Part shown: piece by piece, positions 1 to 5,299 of the stretch
How positions within the stretch are numbered: the stretch's first letter is position 1
How the letters are laid out: every line of letters begins with the position of its first letter
Source: Planctomycetales bacterium
GTDB lineage: Bacteria > Planctomycetota > Phycisphaerae > SM23-33
NCBI GenBank assembly: GCA_030592655.1
Contig: JAUVIQ010000200.1
Location: 1-5,299, forward strand
DNA: 5,299 nt
Direction of reading: 5' to 3'
Position numbers and translations under genes: made by a program
Notes under the pieces: generated by a model
What the model was told of the DNA's origin: nothing
The model's input: only the letters and a program-made list of their open reading frames with translations
Database searches by the model: none

Positions 1-1
1 C

Positions 2-988
2 ATTGCCGCTGCCCTTTCGATTACGGGAGTGCTTCAACTTATCGGTATCGTCTGGCTGGTGCGGAAGTATTCGCTCTCGGCCAGGCCACGGCTTCGTCCC
101 GTCGGCCCGGAAATCAAGCGCGTCGTCGCCTTGATGGGGCCAATGCTTATCCCGTTGAGTGTTATGCAGTTCAGCGCATTCGCCGACACGATAATCGCGC
201 TGGTTTTGACGGGTCCTGGCCTTCCGCTCGAACCCGGCGTCGTCCGCTGCCACTACGCAGCCGGCAGGTTGTACCAGTTGCCGCTGGGCGTATTGGCGAT
301 TTCGATAGCCACGGCGGTATTCCCGCTTTTTTCGCGCTATGCCGCTCGCGACGACACACATGGGCTTCGCATGGCGACCAATCGGGCATTGAGGCTGTGC
401 CTGTTCCTCGGAATTCCGGCTGGTGCGGCGCTGCTTTTTCTGTCCGGGCCCGCGATTGAAATGATCTTCCAGCGTAAGGATTTCACGGCATTCGATACCG
501 GTCGAGCGGCGCTGATACTTCAGATGTATTGTTTGGGTATGGGTGCGTATTTCTGCAATCACATTCTGCTGCGAGCGTTTTTCGCGCGGAAGGATACGCG
601 GACGCCGTTGCTTCTGGCGTGCGTGCTGGCGGTGCTTAATATGGGGCTTGTTATCGGTGGGATGTTCACGCCGTTGAAGTCCGGCGCGATCGGGGCGGCC
701 ACCGCTGCGACGAGCACGCTCAATGCCGTTGCGCTTGTGTGGGTTCTTCGCCGTCGGCTCGGTGGGATTGGAGGACGGCGGTTGTTGGTAAGTGTCGCGC
801 GGACGATTGTGGCCTGCGTGGTGATGGGCGCGGCGATGTGGGCGGTTCGGCATTTTACAGCACCGGCCGAATCGTGGAAAATCGTACTGTTTTGCGTACC
901 GGCGGGTTTGGCGGCGTTCCTGGCGTCAGCCGTCGCCCTGCGATGCCCGGAACTGCGAGAATTACTCAAACGCGGAAAGGCGGAGTAA
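2..988 (+). CDS. murJ: Lipid II flippase MurJ (MviN family), C-terminal part
   Basis: The frame is open from the first base of the window and ends at TAA 986-988, giving 328 residues of a family usually about 500 long, so the N-terminal third lies outside. MurJ is an inner-membrane MOP-superfamily transporter that flips the peptidoglycan precursor lipid II to the periplasmic side. Visible family features are the RLYQLPLGV...IATAVFPLFSR block (residues about 89-112), the FARKDTRTP loop (about 194-202) followed by a hydrophobic helix with VLN, and the GAIGAATA segment (about 228-235). Hydrophobic stretches near residues 1-20, 41-68, 92-110, 131-148, 171-190, 203-221, 230-249, 261-281 and 293-313 fit a polytopic membrane protein. 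The usual YYADRLYQ is CHYAAGRLYQ here, a small deviation. It is followed at five bases by nadA, implying one operon. The family call is secure; a related MOP flippase is the only alternative. Confidence 0.93.
   Translation: MAAALSITGVLQLIGIVWLVRKYSLSARPRLRPVGPEIKRVVALMGPMLIPLSVMQFSAFADTIIALVLTGPGLPLEPGVVRCHYAAGRLYQLPLGVLAISIATAVFPLFSRYAARDDTHGLRMATNRALRLCLFLGIPAGAALLFLSGPAIEMIFQRKDFTAFDTGRAALILQMYCLGMGAYFCNHILLRAFFARKDTRTPLLLACVLAVLNMGLVIGGMFTPLKSGAIGAATAATSTLNAVALVWVLRRRLGGIGGRRLLVSVARTIVACVVMGAAMWAVRHFTAPAESWKIVLFCVPAGLAAFLASAVALRCPELRELLKRGKAE
978..985 (+). promoter_or_regulatory. Ribosome binding site of nadA
   Basis: The purine-rich AGGCGGAG lies over the last codons of murJ, with GGAG ending eight bases before ATG 994. 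It decides the nadA start. The same frame stays open back to an in-frame GTG or ATG near 739, but that region codes for murJ and encodes nothing NadA-like. Placing the site inside murJ favours translational coupling. Confidence 0.75.
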
Positions 989-993
989 TTACA

Positions 994-2076
994 ATGGATG
1001 AAAAATATACGCGCCTGGATTCGGACGAGGTCATGCGGCTAATTACCGAGCGAAAAGAACAACTCGGCGGCGAGGTGTGCATACTTGGCCACCATTATCA
1101 GCGCGACGAAGTTTTCCGGTTCGCCGACTTCACCGGCGACAGCCTGAAACTTTCACAACAGGCGGCGGAGACCGGCGCGAAGTACATTGTCTTTTGCGGC
1201 GTGCGGTTCATGGCCGAGTCGGCCGACATACTCACGGGCGACGATTGTGCGGTCATTCTGCCGGAGATGTCGGCCGGTTGCGAAATGGCGGACCTTGCCG
1301 CCGCCGCCGACGTAGCCGAGGCGCTGGAGCGGATTTCGGCGGTTGCCGGAGATACTGTTGTGCCGATTACTTACGTCAATTCTTCCGCCGGTGTGAAGGC
1401 CGTTACAGGTCGGAGCGGCGGCGCTTGCTGCACCTCGTCGAACGCTCGCAGCGTCTTTGAGTGGGCGCTGCGAGAGAAAGACTCCGGCGGCGCAGGCGGA
1501 GCGAAAATCCTGGCTGCCCCCGACCAGCACCTCGCCCGCAACACTGCCATAGCGATGGGATACGGACTCGATGACTGCGTACTGTACGACCCAGCCGCTG
1601 AAAACGGCGGGCTGACCGACGAGCAAATCCGCGACGCGACTTTCATACTCTGGAATGGCTACTGCTACGTGCACCAGGTTTTTACAGCCGAGCAGATTGA
1701 GCATGTCAGGGGGGAGCGGCCCGGGATAAAGGTCATCGTTCATCCGGAGTGTCCCCGCGAGGTGGTGGCGGCGGCCGACCTTTCCGGCTCGACCGAGCAG
1801 ATTCTCCGCGCCGTCGGCGATTCGCCCGCCGGGTCAAGTTGGGCCGTCGGCACGGAGGTTCACATGGTCCATCGCCTGGCAGCCGACAACCCGGACAAGT
1901 ACGTTCGTCTCCTGTCGGATACCCCGGCTGTGTGTACGTCAATGTCGCGGATTGATCCGCCGCACCTGTTGTGGGTTCTGGACAACCTCGCCGAAGGGAA
2001 AATCGTCAACCGCATTTCCGTCCCCGAAGACGTCGCCGCCGACGCCCGCGCCGCGCTGGAAAGGATGATTTCCTAA
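994..2076 (+). CDS. nadA: Quinolinate synthase NadA
   Basis: The 360-residue protein is full length for the family. NadA condenses iminoaspartate (made by NadB, or by an aspartate dehydrogenase) with dihydroxyacetone phosphate to give quinolinate, the NAD precursor, using an oxygen-sensitive [4Fe-4S] cluster in the cytoplasm. The three cluster cysteines expected for the family are visible: C68 in FCGVRFMAES, C146 in CCTSSNA (C145 is adjacent) and C314 in VCTSMSR. Substrate-site motifs are also present: GHHYQ (32-36), AGCEMAD (94-100), YVNSSAGVKA (127-136), HPEC (250-253) and GTE (286-288). The start at ATG 994 is supported by its ribosome binding site and by the N-terminal length. The gene sits five bases behind murJ. 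Its stop is ten bases from the stop of the convergent winged-helix gene. The last 32 codons recur in diverged form at 3824-3919, so this 3' end may have been acquired or exchanged. Confidence 0.97.
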   Translation: MDEKYTRLDSDEVMRLITERKEQLGGEVCILGHHYQRDEVFRFADFTGDSLKLSQQAAETGAKYIVFCGVRFMAESADILTGDDCAVILPEMSAGCEMADLAAAADVAEALERISAVAGDTVVPITYVNSSAGVKAVTGRSGGACCTSSNARSVFEWALREKDSGGAGGAKILAAPDQHLARNTAIAMGYGLDDCVLYDPAAENGGLTDEQIRDATFILWNGYCYVHQVFTAEQIEHVRGERPGIKVIVHPECPREVVAAADLSGSTEQILRAVGDSPAGSSWAVGTEVHMVHRLAADNPDKYVRLLSDTPAVCTSMSRIDPPHLLWVLDNLAEGKIVNRISVPEDVAADARAALERMIS

Positions 2077-2089
2077 TCACGTTCGATTA
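2074..2089. repeat. Small inverted repeat joining two convergent stop codons
   Basis: TAATC (2074-2078) and GATTA (2085-2089) form a perfect 5-base inverted repeat around six bases. The arms contain the nadA TAA on one strand and the winged-helix TAA on the other. The stem is too short and too A/T-rich to be a convincing terminator, and no T tract follows on either strand. Part of the symmetry is expected simply from two facing TAA stops. Confidence 0.35.
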
Positions 2090-3148
2090 TTCACCTTGGC
2101 GTGAAAACAGGCTTTTTTCAAATAGTTCCCGAAGATATTCTTCCAGCACGGAAATAAATTCATCCACCAGAAAATTATCCGGGTCCGGAGATGTTATTTT
2201 CAACTCAAGGGATGAAAGGTTCTTTTTTACCTGGGTGAAAGTTTTCCGAATTTCACTGGCAAAGATATATTGTGAAACATTCTTTTGGTTCAGTTCGACA
2301 CATTTTCGATGAAGATGAATAAGTCCCCGGAAAATGGCGGACCAATCGGGCCACGGAGGAAAGAATTGCAGGTTAAAAACTTTCCGCCATGCTTCACGGT
2401 CAGTCAGTGAGTAGAACTTTGCTGCGGGGCGTCTTTCCTCTCGGCAGACGCCGCATTCCACAAATCCCGCCAGGGTTCTCCCGATGCCCGCCTTGCTATA
2501 TCCGATTCGTTCGGCCAGGAAAGACTGAAATACTTCAGGTCTGGTAAGCAGTGTTGTTATGATTTCCGCACTCGCGCTGTTTCCAAACAGGGCGCGCACC
2601 TTTAGAAGCAACGTGGAAGGAATTGTCAATAAGGGTTTTTTCGATTGGCGCCCTGTTTTGATTTCACTCCGAATCAAACCTCGATTGGCGAAATCGGGAT
2701 CAACTCCGGAAGGACTTGAGAGGGCTTTACCGGAGTGGTCGAGGAACAATGGCGTTTTTTCCAACTGTGGTTGACCTTGTAATTTCTCGTCTGTTGCTAT
2801 CTTGTTCCACGCTGCGGCGCGAACCGTACGGCAAAGCCTGCCTGCGACGGCCGAGAGTGTCTGTCGGCGAATATCATCATGTTCGGGACTGAGACGCCGA
2901 AGCCGCCAGATATTGATCCGAGGATGGTTAACTTCAAGCCAATCAACCACCTCGTCGAAAAGTCTTGCGTCATAGCGTCCGACTTCCAGCGTGCACCACA
3001 GAAGGGCTTCCGGGTCCACTACGGTCTCAGGCGGATCGTCCGCGCGCAGGGAAACTCCCAAGGCCGCCCATTGCTGGGAAACCACTCGCAACAATCCCTC
3101 CAACAGGATGTTACCAACCGTATGCAAGGTCATTATGTCCCATATCAC
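2087..3148 (-). CDS. Winged helix-turn-helix protein, second gene of the nucleotidyltransferase pair
   Basis: The 353-residue product has no recognised enzyme motif. Residues about 180-250 read as a winged helix-turn-helix like those of ArsR/MarR-type regulators: a first helix VRALFGNSASAEIITTLL, then ERIGYSKAGIGRTLAGF as the helix-turn-helix, and a wing ending AAKFYSL. The N-terminal part (46-87) is helical, with DPEALLWCTLEVGRYDARLF. The C-terminal 100 residues are helical and charged, possibly a coiled or partner-binding segment. There is no signal peptide or membrane segment, so a cytoplasmic location is likely. The first start codon is GTG 3148. ATG 3133 is an alternative behind a close GGGA. 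Either one overlaps the end of the nucleotidyltransferase gene (38 or 23 bases), so the two are probably translated together. A DNA-binding autoregulator or antitoxin-like partner is the likely role, by inference. It could equally bind RNA, or act only through the partner. Confidence 0.75.
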   Translation of the reverse strand: MIWDIMTLHTVGNILLEGLLRVVSQQWAALGVSLRADDPPETVVDPEALLWCTLEVGRYDARLFDEVVDWLEVNHPRINIWRLRRLSPEHDDIRRQTLSAVAGRLCRTVRAAAWNKIATDEKLQGQPQLEKTPLFLDHSGKALSSPSGVDPDFANRGLIRSEIKTGRQSKKPLLTIPSTLLLKVRALFGNSASAEIITTLLTRPEVFQSFLAERIGYSKAGIGRTLAGFVECGVCREERRPAAKFYSLTDREAWRKVFNLQFFPPWPDWSAIFRGLIHLHRKCVELNQKNVSQYIFASEIRKTFTQVKKNLSSLELKITSPDPDNFLVDEFISVLEEYLRELFEKSLFSRQGE

Positions 3149-3710
3149 ACAACAGGCGGCGCAGCGGCTCTTTGAATTCCTCGGAGTCGTCCTGCTTCAA
3201 TGTCCAATCGAGTGCCTTTTCCAGTTCGTTGTCATTGGGTCGCAACATGTCGAGGTCCTGTACGTGTTGCTGCTGTCTTCCCGACCGGCTCGCGGCTGCG
3301 TACAGTTTCAAACAAACCATATCTTCTCTGCTCAACCAGTACACATTCAATCTCGATCCGTAGTTTTCCTTCTTCAGTCGCTTTTCTATTCCTTCCGGTA
3401 GTCCCTTTTTAAACAGCTCGCGCGGACCGGTGTTGAGCCAAACCTCCGGTAATTGAAAATCATCAGCGATTTCCCGGACGCATTTGCGAATTTCCTCGCA
3501 AAGGTAAGGCTCTTCCAAATGAACCAAACCTTCCTGCTCACGCCCCAGCGCCAAAACGTCTATGTCCTTTGTAGGTCGGTGCAAGACCCCAAGGACATTC
3601 AAAGCCGCCCCCCCACAGACGACCAACCCAACAGGCCGACACCGATAAAATTCCATTTTCTCGCCGAGGGCTTCCAGCGACCTTTGAATATTTCGGGTGT
3701 TTTTGAACAT
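3111..3710 (-). CDS. Nucleotidyltransferase-fold protein (DUF6036/AbiEii-like)
   Basis: The 199-residue protein carries the minimal nucleotidyltransferase signature: CGGAALNVLG (32-41), then RPTKDIDVLAL (45-55) with the metal-binding pair D49 and D51. A later block, LSREDMVCLKLYAA (126-139) followed by QHVQDLDMLRP (148-158), is typical of AbiEii-like and DUF6036-type proteins. An acidic third catalytic residue is not obvious in the expected strand (RLNVYWL, 120-126), so activity cannot be assumed. Such proteins transfer nucleotides to RNA, protein or small molecules, and several are toxins or antitoxins of two-gene systems. No target can be named here. ATG 3710 is the first start. It has no Shine-Dalgarno sequence and lies about seven bases from a TATAAT, suggesting leaderless expression. 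The gene is the first of the operon and overlaps the winged-helix gene downstream. A housekeeping tRNA nucleotidyltransferase is excluded by size and motifs. Confidence 0.8.
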   Translation of the reverse strand: MFKNTRNIQRSLEALGEKMEFYRCRPVGLVVCGGAALNVLGVLHRPTKDIDVLALGREQEGLVHLEEPYLCEEIRKCVREIADDFQLPEVWLNTGPRELFKKGLPEGIEKRLKKENYGSRLNVYWLSREDMVCLKLYAAASRSGRQQQHVQDLDMLRPNDNELEKALDWTLKQDDSEEFKEPLRRLLCDMGHNDLAYGW

Positions 3711-3717
3711 TAATTCA

Positions 3718-3746
3718 ATTATAGTATCTGATTCGCATACTTTAAG
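3718..3746 (-). promoter_or_regulatory. Candidate promoter of the nucleotidyltransferase operon
   Basis: On the minus strand a perfect TATAAT occupies 3723-3718. The best -35 at 17-base spacing is CTTAAA (3746-3741), which is poor. Only seven bases separate the -10 from ATG 3710, so transcription would begin at or within a base or two of the start codon. The absence of a ribosome binding site agrees with a leaderless mRNA. Confidence 0.5.
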
Positions 3747-3801
3747 CGCATTAACTCAAAAAATATGGAAATTCGCAGAATCAAGATTCAGCAGATTCGC
3801 A
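3731..3801. repeat. Three direct copies of ATTCGCA upstream of the nucleotidyltransferase gene
   Basis: The heptamer ATTCGCA occurs at 3731-3737, 3771-3777 and 3795-3801, all in the same orientation. The first lies inside the -10/-35 spacer of the candidate promoter. A TTAA-GCGCA-TTAA element (3742-3754) sits over its -35 region. These could be operator sites for the winged-helix partner, but the repeats are short, irregularly spaced (40 and 24 bases) and may be chance. Confidence 0.3.
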
Positions 3802-3823
3802 GCGGGCTCTGACCGCAAGGCAT

Positions 3824-3934
3824 CTGGACAACCTCGCAGAAGAGCGTGTCGTCAACCGTATCTCCATTCCCGAAGACATCGCCGCCGACACGCGAAAAGC
3901 ACTGGAACGGATGATCTCAATCAGAACCGGCTGA
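3824..3934 (+). pseudogene. nadA: Degenerate nadA 3'-end remnant
   Basis: Read in frame, this encodes LDNLAEERVVNRIS, then IPEDIAADTRKALERMIS, then IRTG and a TGA at 3932-3934. The first 32 codons align without gaps to codons 329-360 of the intact nadA upstream: 25 of 32 residues and 75 of 96 bases match by hand count. It has no start codon of its own. The frame is blocked by TAA at 3752, and none of the catalytic motifs or cysteines are present, so it cannot make NadA. The preceding codons read TARHL, which may match the DPPHL just before the aligned part of NadA, with LWVL missing; this extension is uncertain. It lies 1.8 kb from the intact end, on the same strand and beyond the two-gene cassette. 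It is best explained as the displaced end of a resident or duplicate nadA. Confidence 0.85.
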
Positions 3935-4009
3935 TACACCTCACCTGCGTCGCCGGCTGACCACAGCTATTGACAATATATCAAAAAGTGGTTACGAAAC
4001 CGCTTCCAG

Positions 4010-4019
4010 CATTCGAATG
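4010..4019. repeat. Ten-base palindrome in the oxidoreductase leader
   Basis: CATTCGAATG is perfectly self-complementary. It lies between the candidate promoter and the ribosome binding site, where a dimeric repressor could act. At ten bases it may be coincidental. Confidence 0.3.
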
Positions 4020-4039
4020 AAAAGAGCGGCTATTCATAG

Positions 4040-4044
4040 AAGGA
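4040..4044 (+). promoter_or_regulatory. Ribosome binding site of the oxidoreductase gene
   Basis: AAGGA ends eight bases before ATG 4053. This selects ATG 4053 over the in-frame ATG 4017, which has no such site and would add 12 residues (beginning MKRAAIHRR) ahead of the conserved dinucleotide-binding strand. Confidence 0.75.
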
Positions 4045-4052
4045 ACAGATAC

Positions 4053-5075
4053 ATGAATAAACAAAAGGATACAAAAGTAAAAGTAGGCATAGTGGGTGTA
4101 GGAGGCGGCAAGTCGTTCGTGGATACCTTCAGGGAGACCGGAAGGGCCGAGGTTGTTGCCGTTTGCGACATAATAGAAGAGCGGGCAAGGTCGGTCGCCG
4201 AAGAAAAAGAAGTCCCCCACTGGTTCAAACATTATGAAAAGATGCTCGAACTGAAAGACCTCGATCTCGTGGCGGTGAGGACAAACGACCAATTCCACGC
4301 CCCCATTTCTCTGGCTGCGCTTGATGCGGGAAAAGACGTCTTTGTGGAAAAACCAATGGCTGCCAGCGCGGAAGATTTAGAAAAGATGGTCGGGAAAGTC
4401 GAAGAGACCAAAAGGATACTGATGGTCAATTATATCCTGAGGTACAACCCGATCTACCGGACGGTGAAACGCCAGGTGGACAAAGGCATGCTGGGCAAGC
4501 CATTCTATATCCAGAGAGAATATCTTCATAATCTGGACGCCGAAGGCATTCTGACCGGTACCTGGCGGGCGGATAAGGACGAATACCACACGCCCATTAC
4601 AGGCGGCGGTTGCCATGCGATTGATGTGTTCCGGTGGATTCTGCAAGATGAGGCCGAGGAGGTCTTTGCCTACGGAAGCAAGACGGCCTATTCCGAACAG
4701 CAGTACGCTTATCCCGACAGCATTGTCGCTTTAATCAGATTCAGGGGAGGAGCGACGGGTAAAATCCATGCTTCTTTCGGCTGCATTTTAAAATACTATG
4801 CCGACCTTCAGGTGATGGGCACCGAGGGCAGTTTCGTCGGTAATAAGTTCTACTATTCCACCGATGAGCGGGAGGCCCTCAGTATCGATCTCGACTATCC
4901 GGGCCATCCGTTTGAACCTCTGGTAAAAGACCTGCTTGACGCGGTTGAAGAAAGAACGCAGCCGCCTATAGATGTCTATGACGGCGCGAACGCCTCGGCC
5001 ATTGCGTTTGCTGTTATGGAATCGTTGAGAAGCGGTAAGCCGGTGAAACCGAGGGTGTTTGAGAGACCGGGCTAG
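4053..5075 (+). CDS. Gfo/Idh/MocA-family NAD(P)-dependent oxidoreductase
   Basis: The 340-residue protein has the usual length and two-domain order of the family. The N-terminal Rossmann fold shows VGIVGVGGG (11-19) as the glycine-rich dinucleotide loop and VCDI (37-40) at the end of the second strand. It continues with HAPISLAALDAGKDVFVEKPMA (in pieces, 82-103), containing the family's EKP motif with catalytic-type K100. The C-terminal alpha/beta domain carries GGGCHAID (184-191), with H188 and D191 in the substrate pocket. Members oxidise or reduce sugars, inositols and related polyols, or act as biliverdin reductase-like enzymes; the substrate cannot be read from sequence. There is no Tat or Sec signal, so it is cytoplasmic, unlike the many Tat-exported members in planctomycetes. 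It has its own leader, is not in an operon with its left neighbours, and its TAG overlaps the hypE stop on the other strand. Confidence 0.92.
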   Translation: MNKQKDTKVKVGIVGVGGGKSFVDTFRETGRAEVVAVCDIIEERARSVAEEKEVPHWFKHYEKMLELKDLDLVAVRTNDQFHAPISLAALDAGKDVFVEKPMAASAEDLEKMVGKVEETKRILMVNYILRYNPIYRTVKRQVDKGMLGKPFYIQREYLHNLDAEGILTGTWRADKDEYHTPITGGGCHAIDVFRWILQDEAEEVFAYGSKTAYSEQQYAYPDSIVALIRFRGGATGKIHASFGCILKYYADLQVMGTEGSFVGNKFYYSTDEREALSIDLDYPGHPFEPLVKDLLDAVEERTQPPIDVYDGANASAIAFAVMESLRSGKPVKPRVFERPG

Positions 5076-5299
5076 CAGATTCTCGGCAGGTCCTGTCCGT
5101 AGGGCATCTGGACGATGCGTCTTCCTCCAGCGCGGGTGAGCATCTCCACGAGGGGTACATCATCGCCTTGTCCGACGGTACCGATAACGGCGGCGGAACG
5201 GGCGATTTCATGCCTGACGAGGATTTCGACTGACTTTTCAGCGGCGTCGGATGCAATCACTGCGACCAGTTTTCCCTCGTTGGCGACGTTGAGCAGGTC
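5072..5299 (-). CDS. hypE: Hydrogenase maturation protein HypE, C-terminal end
   Basis: Reading the minus strand from 5299 gives 75 residues of an open frame ending at TAG (5074-5072); the rest of the roughly 330-residue protein lies beyond the window. The fragment starts DLLNVANEGKLVAV, followed by AAVIGTV and GGRRIVQMPYGQ, and ends LPRIC. The terminal PRIC is the hallmark of HypE. HypF carbamoylates that last cysteine, HypE dehydrates it with ATP to thiocyanate, and the cyanide passes to the iron held by HypC-HypD, supplying the CN ligands of [NiFe] hydrogenase. The intact C-terminal cysteine suggests a functional enzyme. Other hyp genes would be expected upstream of it, beyond 5299. It converges on the oxidoreductase with a 4-base overlap. 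HypE is preferred over other PurM-like proteins (SelD, ThiL, PurM) because of the C-terminal tail. Confidence 0.93.
   Translation of the reverse strand, partial: DLLNVANEGKLVAVIASDAAEKSVEILVRHEIARSAAVIGTVGQGDDVPLVEMLTRAGGRRIVQMPYGQDLPRIC

Larger units (their letters stand above)
2077..3823. other. Candidate inserted two-gene cassette at the 3' end of nadA
   Basis: This interval lies between the end of intact nadA and a second, degenerate nadA 3' end in the same orientation. It holds only the nucleotidyltransferase and winged-helix genes with their upstream region, on the strand opposite to nadA. Base composition looks visibly more A/T-rich than in murJ and nadA, especially at both edges. The duplicated gene end resembles the outcome of integration into the 3' end of a gene. 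No integrase, transposase, terminal inverted repeat or exact target duplication is visible, so the mechanism is open and the boundaries are approximate. Confidence 0.4.
3935..4052 (+). promoter_or_regulatory. Leader and candidate promoter of the oxidoreductase gene
   Basis: No gene is seen here. A perfect TTGACA lies at 3970-3975. At 16 to 17 bases spacing the only -10 candidates are TTACGA (3992-3997) or TACGAA (3993-3998), both weak. CCGGCTGA occurs twice (3927-3934 and 3953-3960), probably by chance. No terminator-like hairpin with a T tract is visible between the nadA remnant and this region. Confidence 0.35.

Noticed and set aside
739..993. Upstream extension of the nadA frame
   Set aside because: It lies inside murJ in another frame, has no NadA-like residues, and ATG 994 has a good ribosome binding site.
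1153..1743. Long minus-strand open frame inside nadA
   Set aside because: It is the antisense shadow of a G/C-rich gene, with no recognisable motif and no start signal.
2879..3401. Several overlapping plus-strand open frames opposite the operon
   Set aside because: Their translations show no domain, and the minus-strand genes carry clear family motifs across the same bases.
2077..3823. Transposon or insertion sequence
   Set aside because: No transposase, terminal inverted repeats or exact short target duplication could be found; the flanking similarity is a diverged gene end, not a target-site repeat.
3697..3960. Plus-strand 87-codon open frame across the intergenic region
   Set aside because: It reads the nadA relic in the wrong frame, giving the same arginine-rich pattern as the wrong frame of nadA itself near 1971-2070, and starts antisense to the nucleotidyltransferase start.
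3927..3960. Direct repeat of CCGGCTGA as an attachment core
   Set aside because: It is only eight bases, both copies lie on the same side of the cassette, and there is no copy at the nadA end.
4017..4052. Earlier ATG for the oxidoreductase
   Set aside because: It has no ribosome binding site, and the extra residues precede the conserved Rossmann strand; ATG 4053 has AAGGA at the correct distance.

Overview
The window is a piece of a bacterial chromosome, ordinary at both ends and accessory in the middle. MurJ (peptidoglycan lipid II flippase), NadA (de novo NAD synthesis) and HypE ([NiFe] hydrogenase maturation) point to a peptidoglycan-making, probably anaerobic or facultative bacterium. 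The third-position G/C-rich codon use of murJ and nadA, and the Gfo/Idh/MocA oxidoreductase, would fit a planctomycete-like lineage. That taxonomic guess rests on general gene content only and is weak.

Layout: (1) 2-988 (+) is the C-terminal two thirds of murJ. (2) 994-2076 (+) is a complete nadA, five bases downstream of murJ and clearly co-transcribed with it. (3) 2087-3710 (-) is an overlapping two-gene operon that reads toward nadA: a small nucleotidyltransferase-fold protein followed by a winged-helix protein. This pair resembles toxin-antitoxin or defence-type nucleotidyltransferase modules. (4) 3711-4052 holds no intact gene. It contains the operon's promoter region, a degenerate second copy of the 3' end of nadA (3824-3934), and the leader of the next gene. 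(5) 4053-5075 (+) is a complete NAD(P)-dependent Gfo/Idh/MocA oxidoreductase. (6) 5072-5299 (-) is the C-terminal end of hypE. It runs convergently into the oxidoreductase and shares a 4-base CTAG in which both stop codons lie.

The most notable structure is that the nucleotidyltransferase/winged-helix pair lies between the real nadA 3' end and a second nadA 3' end in the same orientation. The two ends match at 75 of 96 aligned bases and 25 of 32 residues by my hand alignment. The differences are mostly synonymous or conservative, so both copies appear to have diverged while coding for working NadA. The simplest reading is that the pair arrived as a unit at the end of nadA, either bringing a replacement gene end (or a whole nadA) or landing between two nadA copies. 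The stub at 3824-3934 would then be the displaced remnant. No integrase, transposase, tRNA, CRISPR array or strong rho-independent terminator was seen.
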